DNA of 64,000 bases, taken from assembly GCA_964036275.1 (NCBI GenBank), contig OZ038435.1, forward strand, positions 5,421,180 to 5,485,179, written 5' to 3'. The position numbers and the translations under genes were made by a program. Positions 11,608 to 24,480 of the stretch are shown here, piece by piece; position 1 is the stretch's first letter; the number at the start of each line of letters is the position of its first letter. The notes under the pieces are model-generated. The model did not search any database. It saw only the letters and a list, made by a program, of their open reading frames with translations, and was not told where the DNA came from. This DNA comes from Litoditis marina. Taxonomy: Eukaryota; Nematoda; Chromadorea; Rhabditida; Rhabditidae.

Positions 11608-12079
11608 AAGAATACGACATGTGATACTGTGTGATAATATAAAAATTATGTTTGAGAAATTTAACCTTTTGAACGTCAAGTTGTGAAACACAGAACTGTC
11701 ATTTTCTTACTCAATTTAATTTATACTTAATAATCATTTTACTCGAATATTACGATTTTTTTAATAAACAAAATCAAAATAGCACAAAGTAGTCACGATT
11801 CTTGCAATTTTACGATTTGCCCTGTACCCGAAAAATCTAAAAAAAAAAACACGAGCGCGGTGAACAGCATGTAGACAACTGCATGTAAATAGCATCGATT
11901 TGAGTTCTCACTGATCAATTTTGTATTGTAAACTCACAACGTCGTTAGATAAATCGTTCTTCACACCGAATTTGTTTACGAAAAGTACACGTATAACAGG
12001 ATTCCGCAGCGTCTTTGCGTGAATACTTTCATTCTGAGTCGCTCGGTTTCTCGAACGGTCGGTAAGTTATTTTCTCGTT

Positions 12080-12158
12080 TAAAGAAGGACGATTATGTGG
12101 CCCAATCGCAACGGTTCAGTCCTTTAAACTGCAATACATTTCAATTGCAGTTTAAAAA
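12080..12158. repeat. Palindromic MITE family F, truncated copy
   Basis: Starts AAAGAAGGACGATTATGTGG and reaches the central CTTTAAACTGCAATACATTT fold, then breaks off. It lies between GNAT copies 2 and 3. Confidence 0.55.
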
Positions 12159-12159
12159 A

Positions 12160-12310
12160 GGGGAAAATTGAAGTATTGCCCCCCACTTTAGTTGAGTCCC
12201 CCCCGTAGCACTTCAACCCCCCACCCAAGCTGAAACCTGAAAATCTAAGAGAGGGGGGGGGGGTCAAAAATCAACTTTGACATTTACTATTCCCCCCCAC
12301 GGTGAGCATC
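12160..12310. other. C- and G-run rich intergenic tract
   Basis: It contains several runs of six to eleven C or G (CCCCCCACTTTAG, GTCCCCCCCGTAG, GAGGGGGGGGGGG, TTCCCCCCCACGG). Such runs could form four-stranded structures. No coding frame is evident. Confidence 0.5.
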
Positions 12311-12484
12311 GTTTATGAGAAAAGTACAAGTTTGACCGTCCACTTGACCTCAAATACTGGGTTTTAAATTGTTTTTGTCTGAACCCACTTATACACTGAA
12401 CAGATGAACTCTCACATTTACCTGACCTGAGAATTTCTGATTTTTTAGGGAGTGATCAAACTTTCGCTGTAGACTTATTTAAGT

Positions 12485-13015
12485 ATTCATGAAAAAGTGG
12501 GGGCCCAACGACTGCGAGATTTGTCTTCTGCTGTGCGCCCCTTAGACAGCTACTCTCAAATGGAGCAGCTACTGCTAAAAAAACCGGAAAATACTTATAT
12601 ACTCAAGTATAACTGTTCATTACAAACATACAAAAGTCGTAAAATATTTTTTCAAACCTGTAAACTAGAATCTACAAGTCACAGCTGTAAAAGAGAGAAC
12701 AACTGTTGAATAATATGCCAAGTGTTATAGCACCTAGAGTTGAAGTAAGGACCAAAACTGCAAATCATTGTGTACAAAACCAGAATCTCTATAGTTGACT
12801 ACGTTGAGTTAACATCTGTGATTTGTATATTATAGTTTACAGGTTTGAAAAAATATTTTACGACTTTTGTATGTTTGTAATGAACAGTTATACTTGAGTA
12901 TATAAGTATTTTCCGGTTTTTTTTAGCAGTAGCTGCTCCATTTGAGAGTAGCTGTCTAAGGGCGCACAGCAGAAGACAAATCTCGCAGTCGTTGGGCCCC
13001 CACTTTTTCATGAAT
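12485..13015. repeat. Long near-perfect inverted repeat (183 bp arms)
   Basis: Bases 12485-12667 and 12833-13015 are reverse complements over 183 bp, broken only by single-base length differences in a C run (GCGCCCC vs GGGCGC) and an A/T run. A 165 bp spacer separates the arms. The arms contain no recognisable coding sequence; the open frames on each strand across the arms are mirror images of each other. It is intergenic between GNAT copies 2 and 3. Confidence 0.9.
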
Positions 13016-13107
13016 TTTTCTCTTTTTGTACACATGCCGTAGGTATGGGGTTTGATCTGTACGGTGCAGATAAAATTTTTTCTTAATGAATGACTTGTCA
13101 AGTATTA

Positions 13108-13710
13108 CCATCATTCGAAAAAAAATATGACGTCAACATTGCAGTTCTGAAAACTTAATTTATCTGCCTTTCAGAATCCCAGAATACGTCATATTTGAAT
13201 GAAGTTTTATCGTGAATTGACCATTTTTAAGAAACTTTCAGCATTCGAAAACATATTTCACGTCAATTTTTTCAAAAGTTGACGTCATCTGGTCTTCTGA
13301 ATTCCAGAATAAGTCATATTTAGATAAAGTTTCATCGTTAATATACCATTTTTAAGATATTTCCAGCATTTGAAATAATATGTGACGTCAACTTTGCACT
13401 TTTCAAAAATGACATCATCTGGTCTCCAGAATCGCAGAATACGTCACTCTTACATTGAGTTTTACCGTTAATTGGCCCTTTATAAGATATTACCATAATT
13501 TGGAAATATATGTGACGTCAACTTTGCACTTTTCAAAAATGACGTCATCTGGTCTCCAGAATCCCAGAATACGTCACTCTTAGATTGAGTTTAACCGTTA
13601 ACTGACCCTTCCTAAGATATTACCATCATTTGAAAATATATGTGACATCAACTTTGCACTTTTCGATTATGACGTCATCCGAGCTCCAGAATCCTCGAGG
13701 ACGTCATCAG
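13108..13710. repeat. Tandem ~128 bp repeats with TGACGTCA motifs
   Basis: About five diverged units, each holding TGACGTCAACTTTGCACTTT, ATGACGTCATCTGGTCTCCA, AGAATACGTCA and a TTTTACCGTTAATTGACC-like segment. Exact TGACGTCA palindromes (the CRE/ATF consensus) occur about six times. The last units are the best conserved. Intergenic. Confidence 0.8.
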
Positions 13711-14519
13711 TAGAAGACTTACATCTGAATCAATGTCAGTTCATGTCGTGGTATCATACTCCAAATTTTACTTGAATTGGTTAGGACTGAGCTGAGTTAT
13801 AACGCAATTTGATTTACCGCGACAGAGAGGGCGAGAGAGTGCACGAAATGAAGAGACGCAGAGACATTTTCAAAGACCTATAACTTAATGAAAAATAATT
13901 TTTTTCGAAAAAAAGTTTGCGCCCCCAAAGTTCGAGTGGGGTATCTATCGTGTTCCAAATTTTCAGTCAAATCGGTTCACACATAAAAATATCCCAGGAG
14001 TGCGCACCAACACACACACACAGATACACGACGGAAGTTGGCGCTCTGCATGAAGCGCATAACGTCATAACTCGGCTCAAACTCAATCAATTTCGTTCAA
14101 ATTTTGAATATAGCTTGTAAATGTGCCATAGAAAATCAGCAAATCATAAAAAGTTTTGATTTGCACAATTGGACCTTTTTGAGATGGAACTAAAAAAATG
14201 AAAGCGCGCATTAGCCGGACCAAAGACAAATCTCGCACAGCGCTTCGCGCTGCGCGCGATTCATATCTGACCAGAAGAGAACTTACTCTGAATCGAACTA
14301 CAAACACAGTGAGATAGGCTAACATTAGACCCTATCAGAGTTGTGTGATTTAAATTGTAGTACGATTAGAACTTTACTCATGGCACAGCGCGTTGCAAAT
14401 CATCCACGTGATACTACTTCTCCCAACATTTTTGTGTCATAAATAAAATTGTCTATAGCTTTCAGGCGGTTTGTTCAACCTCTGATAACGAAATGCGTCC
14501 TCTCCAGTGTGTTCGCTCC

Positions 14520-17500
14520 AGTTAGTACAACCCACTCTATGTTCCATCCCAGAAATAACTCTGAAAAAACTCGTCGAAAAGTTTTATATTCAACAAAAGT
14601 CGGAATATTTTCTTCATCTAACGAGCTTCAACCGAAAAGCGGCGGGATCTAACTACTAAGTTTTATCTCATAAATTATTTGCACTGACATCAGGTTTTGA
14701 TAAGAGTGTCGCGATACAGTGCGCGAGGAGAGAAAGAAAGGGAGAGTCATAGATAGAGAGAAAAAGAGGGAGAGAGACGCAGAACGAGTTTAAAGAATGT
14801 TTCAGCATATGTACTCAGATGGTCATTGAGTTAGTCTTGTTTCAGTGGCGACTAAACCTGATTTGACCAAGGCTTTCGATTTCGTTCCTGCCGACAAAAA
14901 AGATCTTCCCGCTCTCGTCGAAATGTGCTGCACTGGTTTCACAGCAAATGAGCCTCATTCGAAGGTGGGTGGGTAAGCATTGAAGTGGTTGAAGAAGGAC
15001 GATTATGTAATTCAATCCCAACGCTTCAGTCCTTCAAACTGCAATACAGTTTTCAATTTAAAGGACCGATGACAGGGGATTGGTCCACAGAATCATCTTT
15101 CTTCATAGGATAACTTGGGCAGAGCTTCGATTCGGCTGATCTTATTGCTTCAAGCTGTGTCTTTCTTACTTTCTTTTATTTTGACACGTCACACGTCAAG
15201 TTGAAAGTGGTACACATCAGCTCTCTGACATTCCAGGGTGTGTTCTGATCTCCTAACATTACGGTAATGACTCACGATTTTCTGTACCGACTGAGATCTC
15301 GACAATGCAGTAAGAGCACCGTAGTTGTGTGTTACCGTTCGTTATCAATAAGGTTTGATTCATAAGCATTTTACTATTAACTTGAGTTCCGAGCAAGATC
15401 TGAGTTTCTGTGTTTGTAGTTTAATTCCGTTGTTTTCGGAGAAAAACTTCGCATCATTGCGTGTATCGAGATCATGTAGTGCTCACATTTCCCAACTGGA
15501 CTGGTTGGAAGACTTTTATTCAGAGAGAACATTTATTTTACAGAAAGTTCCTTTGAATACGAATTATAACGAAGGTGAAGAACCCTTCACATACATTTCT
15601 ATTGTTTTGAAGTATTTCAACATGTTCAAAAACTGCCTTGAAATTTCATTGGCAAGCTGCCCAAGTCTAGTTGGGAGATGTGCGAACTATACTACAACAT
15701 AGATACGGTCACTCCCTTCACAATATTCTTCCCGTTTCAGGCTCTGAAAATAACCCCCGAGCAGGGAAGACCAGTGTACGACTACCTCGCCAGAAAGTGC
15801 CTACACTATCCATATTCTTACAAAGTTATTGAGAAGGTTGGTTGGGCAAATTCAAGCAAAATGAGACAGAAGACACTTTGGGTTCTTTGAATTTGTACAT
15901 AGGTGACTAGAAACGTACGAGCAAGATAGAGGCAACGTAATTTTGATCCCCCTCCCCAACTCAAGCTTGCAGCTTGCTGCGTGGGACTTGAAATAAAATT
16001 TTGAGTTTGTACTCAAAATTTTATTTCACTTTTCCACTTAGCAATTGAAAAAATTCACCCTGCACATTTAATTGAGACTCGTTCAGCCTAAGAATTAGGT
16101 TAAAATGTGTTTATTACTGTTTTTACGTCAACCCGTAGATAAAATTTTTATTACAAATACAATTTGTATTGTTCAGGCCACCAAACAAATGGTTGGCTTC
16201 CGTATGATCTCAGTCGGGTTCAGAGACAAGAGCAAGGAATACAGTCCCTATGCAATTGAAGATGTGTCACTTCCGGATAATGTGATGGAGTTCGGTGAGA
16301 AGTTTGAAAGTTTATTCTCTTGTATTTACCTCTTCTGGTTGGAAGTAACTATTTAACTAATGCACCTACTTGATCTTTATAGTCGTTACCAACGGAAAGG
16401 CGGGAGGGTACTGTATATCTCACTTTTTGCTGTGTACGCACTCATGTCTTTGATTCCAAAGCTTACCGGTTACCTGCTCTAATAGCGCACTTGTTAGCGC
16501 ACTGCTAGGAATTTTTTGCTCGCAGGTTCGATTTTCAAAACATAACAGTTTCGCAACAATTTCTGTACGCAACGTTGTGTTACAGTCAAACAACAACTCA
16601 TGTCCTGAGTTATGTCTCAGAAACTGCCGTGCTAGACGCCGGGATGTTTTCTAATACGTCACAAGTTGTGCTCTTCCTCAATACCTCCAGTTTTGCAAGT
16701 CTTAGCAAATACTTGTTAATGGTTCATAATGTCACATTTCACACTTATTAGCGATATTCTGTGAGTGAACAGTGGGCTCTAAAAATATATCTCCAATATT
16801 TTCAGAAAACGGTCTTGAGAAATCGAAAGCGCGGTTCTGGAGAGCGGTGGATGAAAATGTACAGAAGGTAATCTTTCGAAACACTGGAAGTGAAATGTGG
16901 TTGGTGCAAAGTTCGATTAAGCTGAAAACAAACTTGTTTTACTTCAGCAGAATTTCTGTTGAGGGTAAGTCCCATTTAAAATGAGCACCCTGCGGGCAAA
17001 ATATTCTCCATCCTATCACCTGACGTACAAGGATAAAAGAGCTAACCATATAAATAATCGAAAATGTCGAAGCAAATCTCTGGAATTGAGGCTGACGTAA
17101 GAAACAAGTGTTTTCAGGTTCTTCGTCGTGAGATAACCTTCATAGTGCCGGAGCATCAGAGAAAAGGCATCGCCAAACACCTTCTTCATTTGGGAATCGA
17201 CTTCGACGAGCTCAGGGTTGGTTTTCGCATACACCAAAAACATGTCACTAAATAAAACTCGGACATATAATATACTAATAATAATAATCTTTTACGGCAA
17301 CTATTTCAGCCGTGAGTTACTTTATTCATTTCAATACAATCAAGACAAGTGATCACAGAGAGGTATCCGTAGAGGGGTCGGTCGTAGATGAGAAACTAGG
17401 CATAGATGATGATTATCAGCTCATGCGGTCCGTCATAAAGATACCGCGCCGAGTGGGATCGAACCATGGTGTTTGGAGTGCTAGCGCGCACACAAGCAGT

Positions 17501-18124
17501 CGACCACTCAAAAACTGTGTGGAACATTTACTTCGAAGCTCACTTATGTACATGAACAATCCAACTGCTCAAAGCACCTACGAATCTTCAATTTCAACGA
17601 GCTTTTCTACATTTCATAATTCGATTTTCAGAAGTCTGGATTTGACGGAGTGGTTTCTGAGGCGTCCTCCAGAGCAAGTCAGAATCTTATGCTTACGAGT
17701 GGATACACGTGTTTGGTGGAACCTGACCACAAAATGGAGGTTAACCAAACTTTGCTTTTGATAATCTTTCTCGCATAATTATTTATTTATTCATTTATTT
17801 ATCTACATTCAAACAATGTGGCACTCGCTCATCAGAGAAAAAGAAGGAAAAGAGAGAATCAATTGAAGCCATAAAATTTCAGTTGCTTTACAGTTCACTT
17901 TTTGTACGATGTTGTATCGGAGAGGGTTGAACATTGCTATTTGAATATATATTATTCTCGCCAACGCAAGCAATAATACACAAGCCTAATGCAAATTTAT
18001 CATACTCCCATCATCATCGGATAGTTTGCTCTTTTTGTTCAATAAATGAAGTCTGTAACTGCATTTTCAGATGCACGACGGAACGGACGGAATTCGTGTG
18101 TTTTTCAAGGACCTCAGAACGTGA
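14520..18124 (+). CDS. GNAT N-acetyltransferase, arylalkylamine NAT-like (copy 3)
   Basis: The first exon (14466-14520) ends ...GTTCGCTCCA as in copy 2, and exon 2 begins TGGCGACTAAA, so the ATG is again split by the intron (A|TG GCG ACT). Coding exons: 14520, 14846-14964, 15741-15836, 16177-16294, 16806-16867, 17118-17216, 17632-17739, 18071-18124; about 218 residues with every junction in phase. It has motif A VPEHQRKGIAKHLL, a SGFDGVVSEAS segment and the terminal MHDGTDGIRVFFKDLRT. The N-terminus ATKPDLTKAFDFVPADKKD matches copies 1 and 2. It is the cleanest member of the array, with good splice signals throughout. Substrate unknown; family placement is from motif A and the EPHSK-type N-terminal region. 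Confidence 0.85.
14990..15105. repeat. Palindromic MITE family F, copy 5
   Basis: Starts GAAGAAGGACGATTATG and ends TGGTCCACAGAATCATC, with the central CTTCAAACTGCAATACAGTT fold. It is in intron 2 of GNAT copy 3. Confidence 0.6.
16381..16530 (+). mobile_element. tRNA-like element A, 3'-truncated copy
   Basis: Starts TATAGTCGTTACCAACGG and continues through the tRNA-like block to GCAGGTTCGATTT, where similarity stops. It is in intron 4 of GNAT copy 3. Confidence 0.65.
17318..17513 (-). mobile_element. tRNA-derived SINE S1, copy 1
   Basis: Reverse complement of the element at 30808-31017. Read on the minus strand it begins GAGTGGTCGACTGC, has box B-like GGTTCGATCCC, a CTCATGCGG/GAGCTGATAAT body and a tail ending in TGAAATGAATAAAGTAA. 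It is in an intron of GNAT copy 3. Confidence 0.7.
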
Positions 18125-18209
18125 ACTTATCAATTTCTCAAAGACTGAACTTGAATAAACATGATGTGAACCCCAAGTGTTGAACTTCATTATGTTAGGC
18201 CATCTTAAC

Positions 18210-18938
18210 AAGTATGCGAATGGTTCGTTACACGAGGCTGCCTCCATCTCCAATCAGACTATGATTACACTAGAAGTAGATCAAATAGTCACGTGTTGTA
18301 AGCATTTGAATGAGGAATCGTGCACTCCGTCATTGCACGTTTCTGAGTTCTTCTGTGTTTAACCTGTTTCACGTGACTGTGTCATTAACTAACAGTATAT
18401 AGAACGTGGGTACAAATGTGTGTTCGAACTTTACTTCGAAGAGAAAGTAGGTTTACCACACCGTTCCGCCTGATTTCTTGTATCACTTGTTTTGAAGGTG
18501 TTCTTAGCAAGTCATTCAATTACTTTCTGTTTTAGTTGTCTACATTCAGTTCAGTACATTCAAGTTTGAATTCAGTACAGTTCAGCTTTTCACCAAACGC
18601 GTAGTGTACACAACAGAACTAAGATGTGCAGTATGCGTCAAGACATGACGTTCCAAATTTTTCTCAAAATCTTAAAAAAATTGTGAGCGGCTGGGTACCG
18701 AAATTTTCGAATTCGAAATTCATCGATGTCTTTAGTCTTTAGTTTTAGTTCAGTATTTAGGTCACCAGTCTTCAGTTCAGGTTTGGCACCTGGCCAGGTT
18801 CATGTGAAATTTAATTTTTTTCAGATGCACGATGGCACAAAAGGAGTGTACTTTTTTTTCGTGTACTCTTCAAAATCTGAGAGAATGAAAGTAGACAGTA
18901 AAGAAGGAATAAAATCATGGGAAAAATTGAAATTTTGA
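18210..18938 (+). pseudogene. GNAT copy 4 fragment, penultimate exon split by a MITE
   Basis: 18210-18264 translates KYANGSLHEAASISNQTM, matching KSGFDGVVSEAS.. of the penultimate exon. The sequence then breaks into a family D MITE (18265-18400) and resumes at 18401 as ERGYKCVFELYFEEK before a GTAGGT donor. The terminal exon follows at 18825 (TTTTTTCAG then MHDGTKGVYFF) but an expanded T run and a short duplication shift it out of the conserved FKDL frame. Exons 1-6 are absent. A broken duplicate; no splice acceptor remains in front of the first piece. Confidence 0.75.
18265..18400 (-). mobile_element. MITE family D, copy inserted in an exon
   Basis: Minus-strand copy: TACACTAGAAGTAGATCAAA at the left and CACGTGACTGTGTCATTAAC at the right, with the GAATCGTGCACT core. 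It interrupts the pseudogene exon described at 18210-18938. Confidence 0.75.
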
Positions 18939-19804
18939 TCTATAACGGATCATCACTCACTTTTAGTTTAAACTCTACTTATGGATTTTGTCCGAAAAAC
19001 TAAGGAATGGGGCAACAGGCACATTGGATAGAGTCACATACATAGTAGACTTGCTTTGAAAAAACCCATAACCAAAATTCTAATCTGTGAAACAAGACCA
19101 TAATATTTCATTCTCTTCAATACAACAATGAATATGTTCAGCTTCCTTACACGACCCGTGGTACACAATACACAATACGAAAAAAAGATAAACAAATTTT
19201 CGAGATAATTCTGAACACTACAATACCACTTTGATGAAGAAAATGTTAGCACTTCTCTAAAGAAAACGATTTATCGTGAAGCCTATGATATTACCTATTT
19301 ATGATGAGATTAATGCTTGTGAACACATATTAAGCATCACATCAATTTTTCAAAAGCACAGAGAAATTGCCATCACGCATATGCAGAGAAATGCCGTGGC
19401 TCGAGATACGAGTGTTGGCCAATAGTTTGAAAATTGAGAAATGCAGAAGAGGATCTAGTTTTCCTGCTCACGTGATTGATCGAAACCTGCTGTTGCTCAT
19501 CTCAAAATGAAACATCAATGAGTTTCTGAAGGTCTAGTTACTGGAACAACAAGAACCGAACAATTATGTAAGGCATCTAAAGTTTTTCTACGATGCATGA
19601 GCAATTTTTTAAAAACCGTTCTCGTTGTTGCATGTTAGACGCTTGCTCATAGACGCTTGCATACAGTATACATTCGAAAAAAGCAAAACTAGTATTATAA
19701 AATGTCCACTTAAATATTTTTTGTTTCGCTGTATACTGTAAGTATTGAATATTAATAATAATTGCATGAACGTCTATTTGTAAACACAAATCTCATTATT
19801 TTTA
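18939..19804. other. Intergenic stretch between the GNAT array and the channel gene
   Basis: AT-rich sequence separating plus-strand and minus-strand genes that end toward each other. I see no conserved exon, tRNA or known repeat. The 3' ends of both transcription units should fall here. Confidence 0.5.
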
Positions 19805-22800
19805 CTAAGTTCCCTTATCCTCTACGGAGACTGCATACTGACGAATAATCTGGACCGGTTTTCTACGTTCCGTCGCCGGATTCGGAATTCCCCGCTCGTG
19901 CTTCCGGATAAAGTCGCCAACCTTGCCCCGTGCAATACCTGAAACACGTATAAGAATCCACTGTCCTTTTAGGAGGTTTGCAACTTTAATGCGTTTTAGG
20001 GAGAAAGGCCGGCAAAAACTATAGGCATTGCTATATGAAAGGCTTCAATTTATGGTGTTGGTAAAGTGTTGTACTTGTAGTTTCGGAAACCTGTGCTTAA
20101 TATGTTAGTGTATTAGAAAGCCTGATCCTTGACCGATACTCAAAGTAGAAAGATTGATTTTACAGTTCATGAGAACTCACCCGTTGGTAAAGAAGCTTTT
20201 CGCTCCAGCATGGTAGTTTTGTTACGTGGTGCCGGAGATATTGACCTACTTTTCTCGTTCTGAAAATTCGATAACTTATACCAGTAGTTTGTTAGAAGAA
20301 TCACTTGAAACTAAGAAAGAAGCATAAGCGGAACAAAATAGGCACAGCCAAGCAACCTAAGCAACCAAGGAAATAAAGCGAATTAGTGTTAGGTAAAGAT
20401 AATGTGAAGCAAAACGTGTAAACATCCTAAGTAGAAATTTGAGAAATGGAGAAATCTTCGAGACTAATTTACGTTCCTTCACAGAATCCTTAACTATTAC
20501 GACCTGATTCCAATAAAATTCAATATATTTATTAGAATCAGTTAATTACATCGGTTTTTGTGTTTTCGCAAACCTATTCAATGAGATGCAATGTCCAGCG
20601 ACTTTCCCTGAAACAATGATTATTCAATAGAATAATATACTTTCCGTTGCTAGCTGTTCAAAAACAAATTGTTGTCTCTAGAAACACTATGTTATTCACT
20701 GTGCCAACTTCTATAACGGACGTTGTACCGTATTTTCAAAAGAGTTTTGAAAACGCACACGTTCCAAAAGTTGGTTTTTAGTAGAACGATGAAAACAACT
20801 CTTAAAGAAACCGTTCCGCTATAATTTGAGTTTCACGAAAAATTTAAAAAGCTCAAAAAAGATTCTTGATGTCTTCCCATAGACCACGAAAAAACTTTCT
20901 GATTGAAAATTTGTAAACTTTGCATAACATCGAGCAATAAAGGAGGGGGCCGTGACATTTTCACTGTGACGCAACTTGACTTGGTTTATTTATATCCATA
21001 TTTATTTTCATTTTTCAGTCCCTAATTGTGTATTCGTATGTTATTGAGTGTTTTGAAATCATTTTCGCACTTCTATAGGCTATTTTGAGCATACCCCGTA
21101 CGCAACTCCCCTATCGGTGTCATTACGTAAGCCGCTTTTCTGAGAAAACGAAGCAAGTTAGGGATATAAAAGTATATATTTTTGATAAGGGTTTTTCATT
21201 TGCCATAGGGTCAGTTTGTTAACTCAAAAGTCAAAATTAAAGCGGGACGGATTCTTTAACGGTTGTAAACAATCACAAGTGAAGCCGTGAAATGTTCGTA
21301 TTTTACTGTTAGAATATATATGTAAAATAAACCTTATAGCGAGGGACCGAATCTTTTCTGCCGTTTGATCTTGATCGACGTCCAAATTTATAAAAATTGA
21401 TCGAAAAGCCGCGGAATCAAACGACAAGCACCGCGATATTCGGCAAGAAACACCGTGTTTTCTATAGAGCGAAATGTGCCGTATACCGTATACCAACACC
21501 GTATTCACCGTATAGAGTGTATGTAACAGCGTATGTAACACCGTGTGTAAACACCGTATAGAGCGAAATGTGTTCATACCTTGCCCATACCCGTGAGCTC
21601 CTCCTGCTCCTGTAAATCACTCGTTTGCGCGGCAGCGTTTCTGAAACAATCTAGTATTTCAACTACACCAAACTGTCCGGTTTGAAACTTTTTGAGCAGT
21701 TTAAAAGATATTATATAGTGAATTCTAACATCTTTCTACTTAGTTGAAAATGAGATTGGATAAAAGTAAACATGACAAGTATAACTTTTCAAGTATGTGA
21801 AAAGTATGAACAACATAGACAGACAGCATAAGTAACGCTCGATGAGTAGTGTATGTCTAATACACTACTTCGATGGAATGGAGAAAATGTTCGCCCATTA
21901 AACTGACATGCTGTTCATTCTGCCCAACCGTCGTTTTCCCTTGAACGTTCCTCGTTTCTTTAGTCCATTGACTGGGTCCATGAAGAAACCGCGACGCTCC
22001 GAGGGACGGTCGGGTCTGTAATCGAGTGGAACGTGAATTCAGATTTAAATAAATTGTATCAGTGGGTTATTTCCAAAAAAATTAATTTAATTCATATTCT
22101 GATCTGGATCTCTCAAAACTTCACAACTTTCATATATTAATCGCACATATACTGTAGTTTACTAACATAACAATGCACGTTTTTATATGGTTCGATCTTA
22201 TCAAGGCAACACACGGTGTTGCCCTGTCACGCGACTTTTGTTGTTTCATACAATTGAATGTTGTTCGTTACATACAGCTTGTTTAAGATCAAACTACAAA
22301 AATATTGCTCCGAGATGACTCACTGGGGTTCCGAGTCTCTGTTTCTAAACTACATAGTACATAGATGAAGTTTAAAGACCAAACTACAAAAATACTTGGT
22401 CACTTACTGGGGTTCCGAGTCCCTATTCCCAATGGGCGGAGCGGCACAGACGGGTAGATATTGTGTCCGGTTGTTGCGGTATTCGTCCAGTCGACGAGCT
22501 ATCTTCAGGTACGAATCGTCCGTTTGAATTATTACTTCCTGGAAATGTTCTTATCATTGTATTCAATTGAGATTTTCGTTTTTAGTTTTTGTTCGTATAT
22601 AGCAAAAAGATGGTATGGTATTAGAGAACAATCAATTTATGTTTAGATAATAGGTGTACATCAAAAGTAAAAATGCATTAAACAATTTTGAAATATTCTT
22701 AGTTGAAAACGGAAAAAATATGTTGTTAAAGGGGGACAGAAGGGAAAGTTAATATGAAAGAGCTTATCAAGAGAAACCGATAGGTATAATTTTTAATTGA

Positions 22801-23278
22801 AAATAACAAACATACTTTGCATACTGTTGACTTGTGTTATGCTTGTTTTGGCGCGCGCAACGTTATATTTAGGTACCCCGCGGTACCTAAACGAGCTTTC
22901 CTTTCTGCCCCCTCCCTTTAAATGGAGATGAGTAAAGTATTTTTGGTATGTTGTGTCAAAATAGCTCACTGATTTAGGCGCTAGAATTTGAACCAGAAAA
23001 ATCTAGAGACGAATCTTGCAATTTTTTAAAAGAGATAGAGGGAAAGTTCACTGCTTCTCAATAAGCTCGACCAAATGTGCACCTGTCTCAAGTCTTCATC
23101 GTACAGGCTGTTCCCCATACCGGACGTTGAGCTGGAGCGAGCTCGATGGTTGCTGCAAAGGTTCGAATGACATGAGAAGCAAGTGCAATTCAACTTTATT
23201 CTCCTTGACAAATGCAGTTTGAAAAACAGGTATCAAAATTTGTCACGCTGTCCCGCTCTTTTTTTCTCTTTTACTCAT

Positions 23279-23318
<40 letters not shown>

Positions 23319-23419
23319 TCTCTCTCCCCCTCTTTCTCTCTACTCTCTCTCTCTTTATATTTCTTTCTTTCTCTCTCTCTCTCTCTCCCTCTCTCTCTCT
23401 TTATCTTTTTTCTCTTTTA

Positions 23420-23472
<53 letters not shown>

Positions 23473-23500
23473 CTCTCTCTTTATCTTTTTTTCTCTTTTA

Positions 23501-23539
<39 letters not shown>

Positions 23540-23542
23540 CTC

Positions 23543-23614
<72 letters not shown>

Positions 23615-23643
23615 CTCTCTCTTTATCTTTTTTTTCTCTTTTA

Positions 23644-23696
<53 letters not shown>

Positions 23697-23729
23697 CTCT
23701 CTCTCTCTTTATCTTTTTTTTCTCTTTTA

Positions 23730-23770
<41 letters not shown>

Positions 23771-23813
23771 TCTCTCTCTACTCTCTCTCTCTTTATCTTT
23801 TTTTTCTCTTTTA

Positions 23814-23852
<39 letters not shown>

Positions 23853-23893
23853 TTTCTCTCTACTCTCTCTCTCTTTATCTTTCTTTCTTTCTT

Positions 23894-23933
<40 letters not shown>

Positions 23934-24020
23934 TCTCTCTCTTTATCTTTTTTCTCTTTTACTCATTCTCTCTCTCTCTCTCTCTCTCTACTCTCTCTCT
24001 TTATCTTTTTTTCTCTTTTA

Positions 24021-24052
<32 letters not shown>

Positions 24053-24068
24053 ACTCTCTCTTTATCTT

Positions 24069-24118
<50 letters not shown>

Positions 24119-24162
24119 TCTCTCTCTACTCTCTCTCTCTTTATCTTTTTTTTTCTCTTTTA

Positions 24163-24194
<32 letters not shown>

Positions 24195-24302
24195 ACTCTC
24201 TCTCTCTTTATCTTTTTTTTCTCTTTTACTCATTCTCTCTCTCCCTCTCTCTCTCCCTCTCTCTCTCTACTCTCTCTCTCTTTATCTTTTTTTTCTCTTT
24301 TA

Positions 24303-24347
<45 letters not shown>

Positions 24348-24380
24348 CTCTCTCTCTCTTTATCTTTTTTTTCTCTTTTA

Positions 24381-24445
<65 letters not shown>

Positions 24446-24480
24446 TCTCTCTCTACTCTCTCTCTCTTTTTATCTTTCTT

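Noticed and set aside
12160..12310. CRISPR-like or regulatory array in the C/G-run tract
   Set aside because: Runs are irregular, with no spacer-repeat order; simple sequence is enough to explain them.
12497..13101. Mirror-image open frames on plus and minus strands
   Set aside because: They lie in the two arms of the 183 bp inverted repeat and have no similarity to known protein features.
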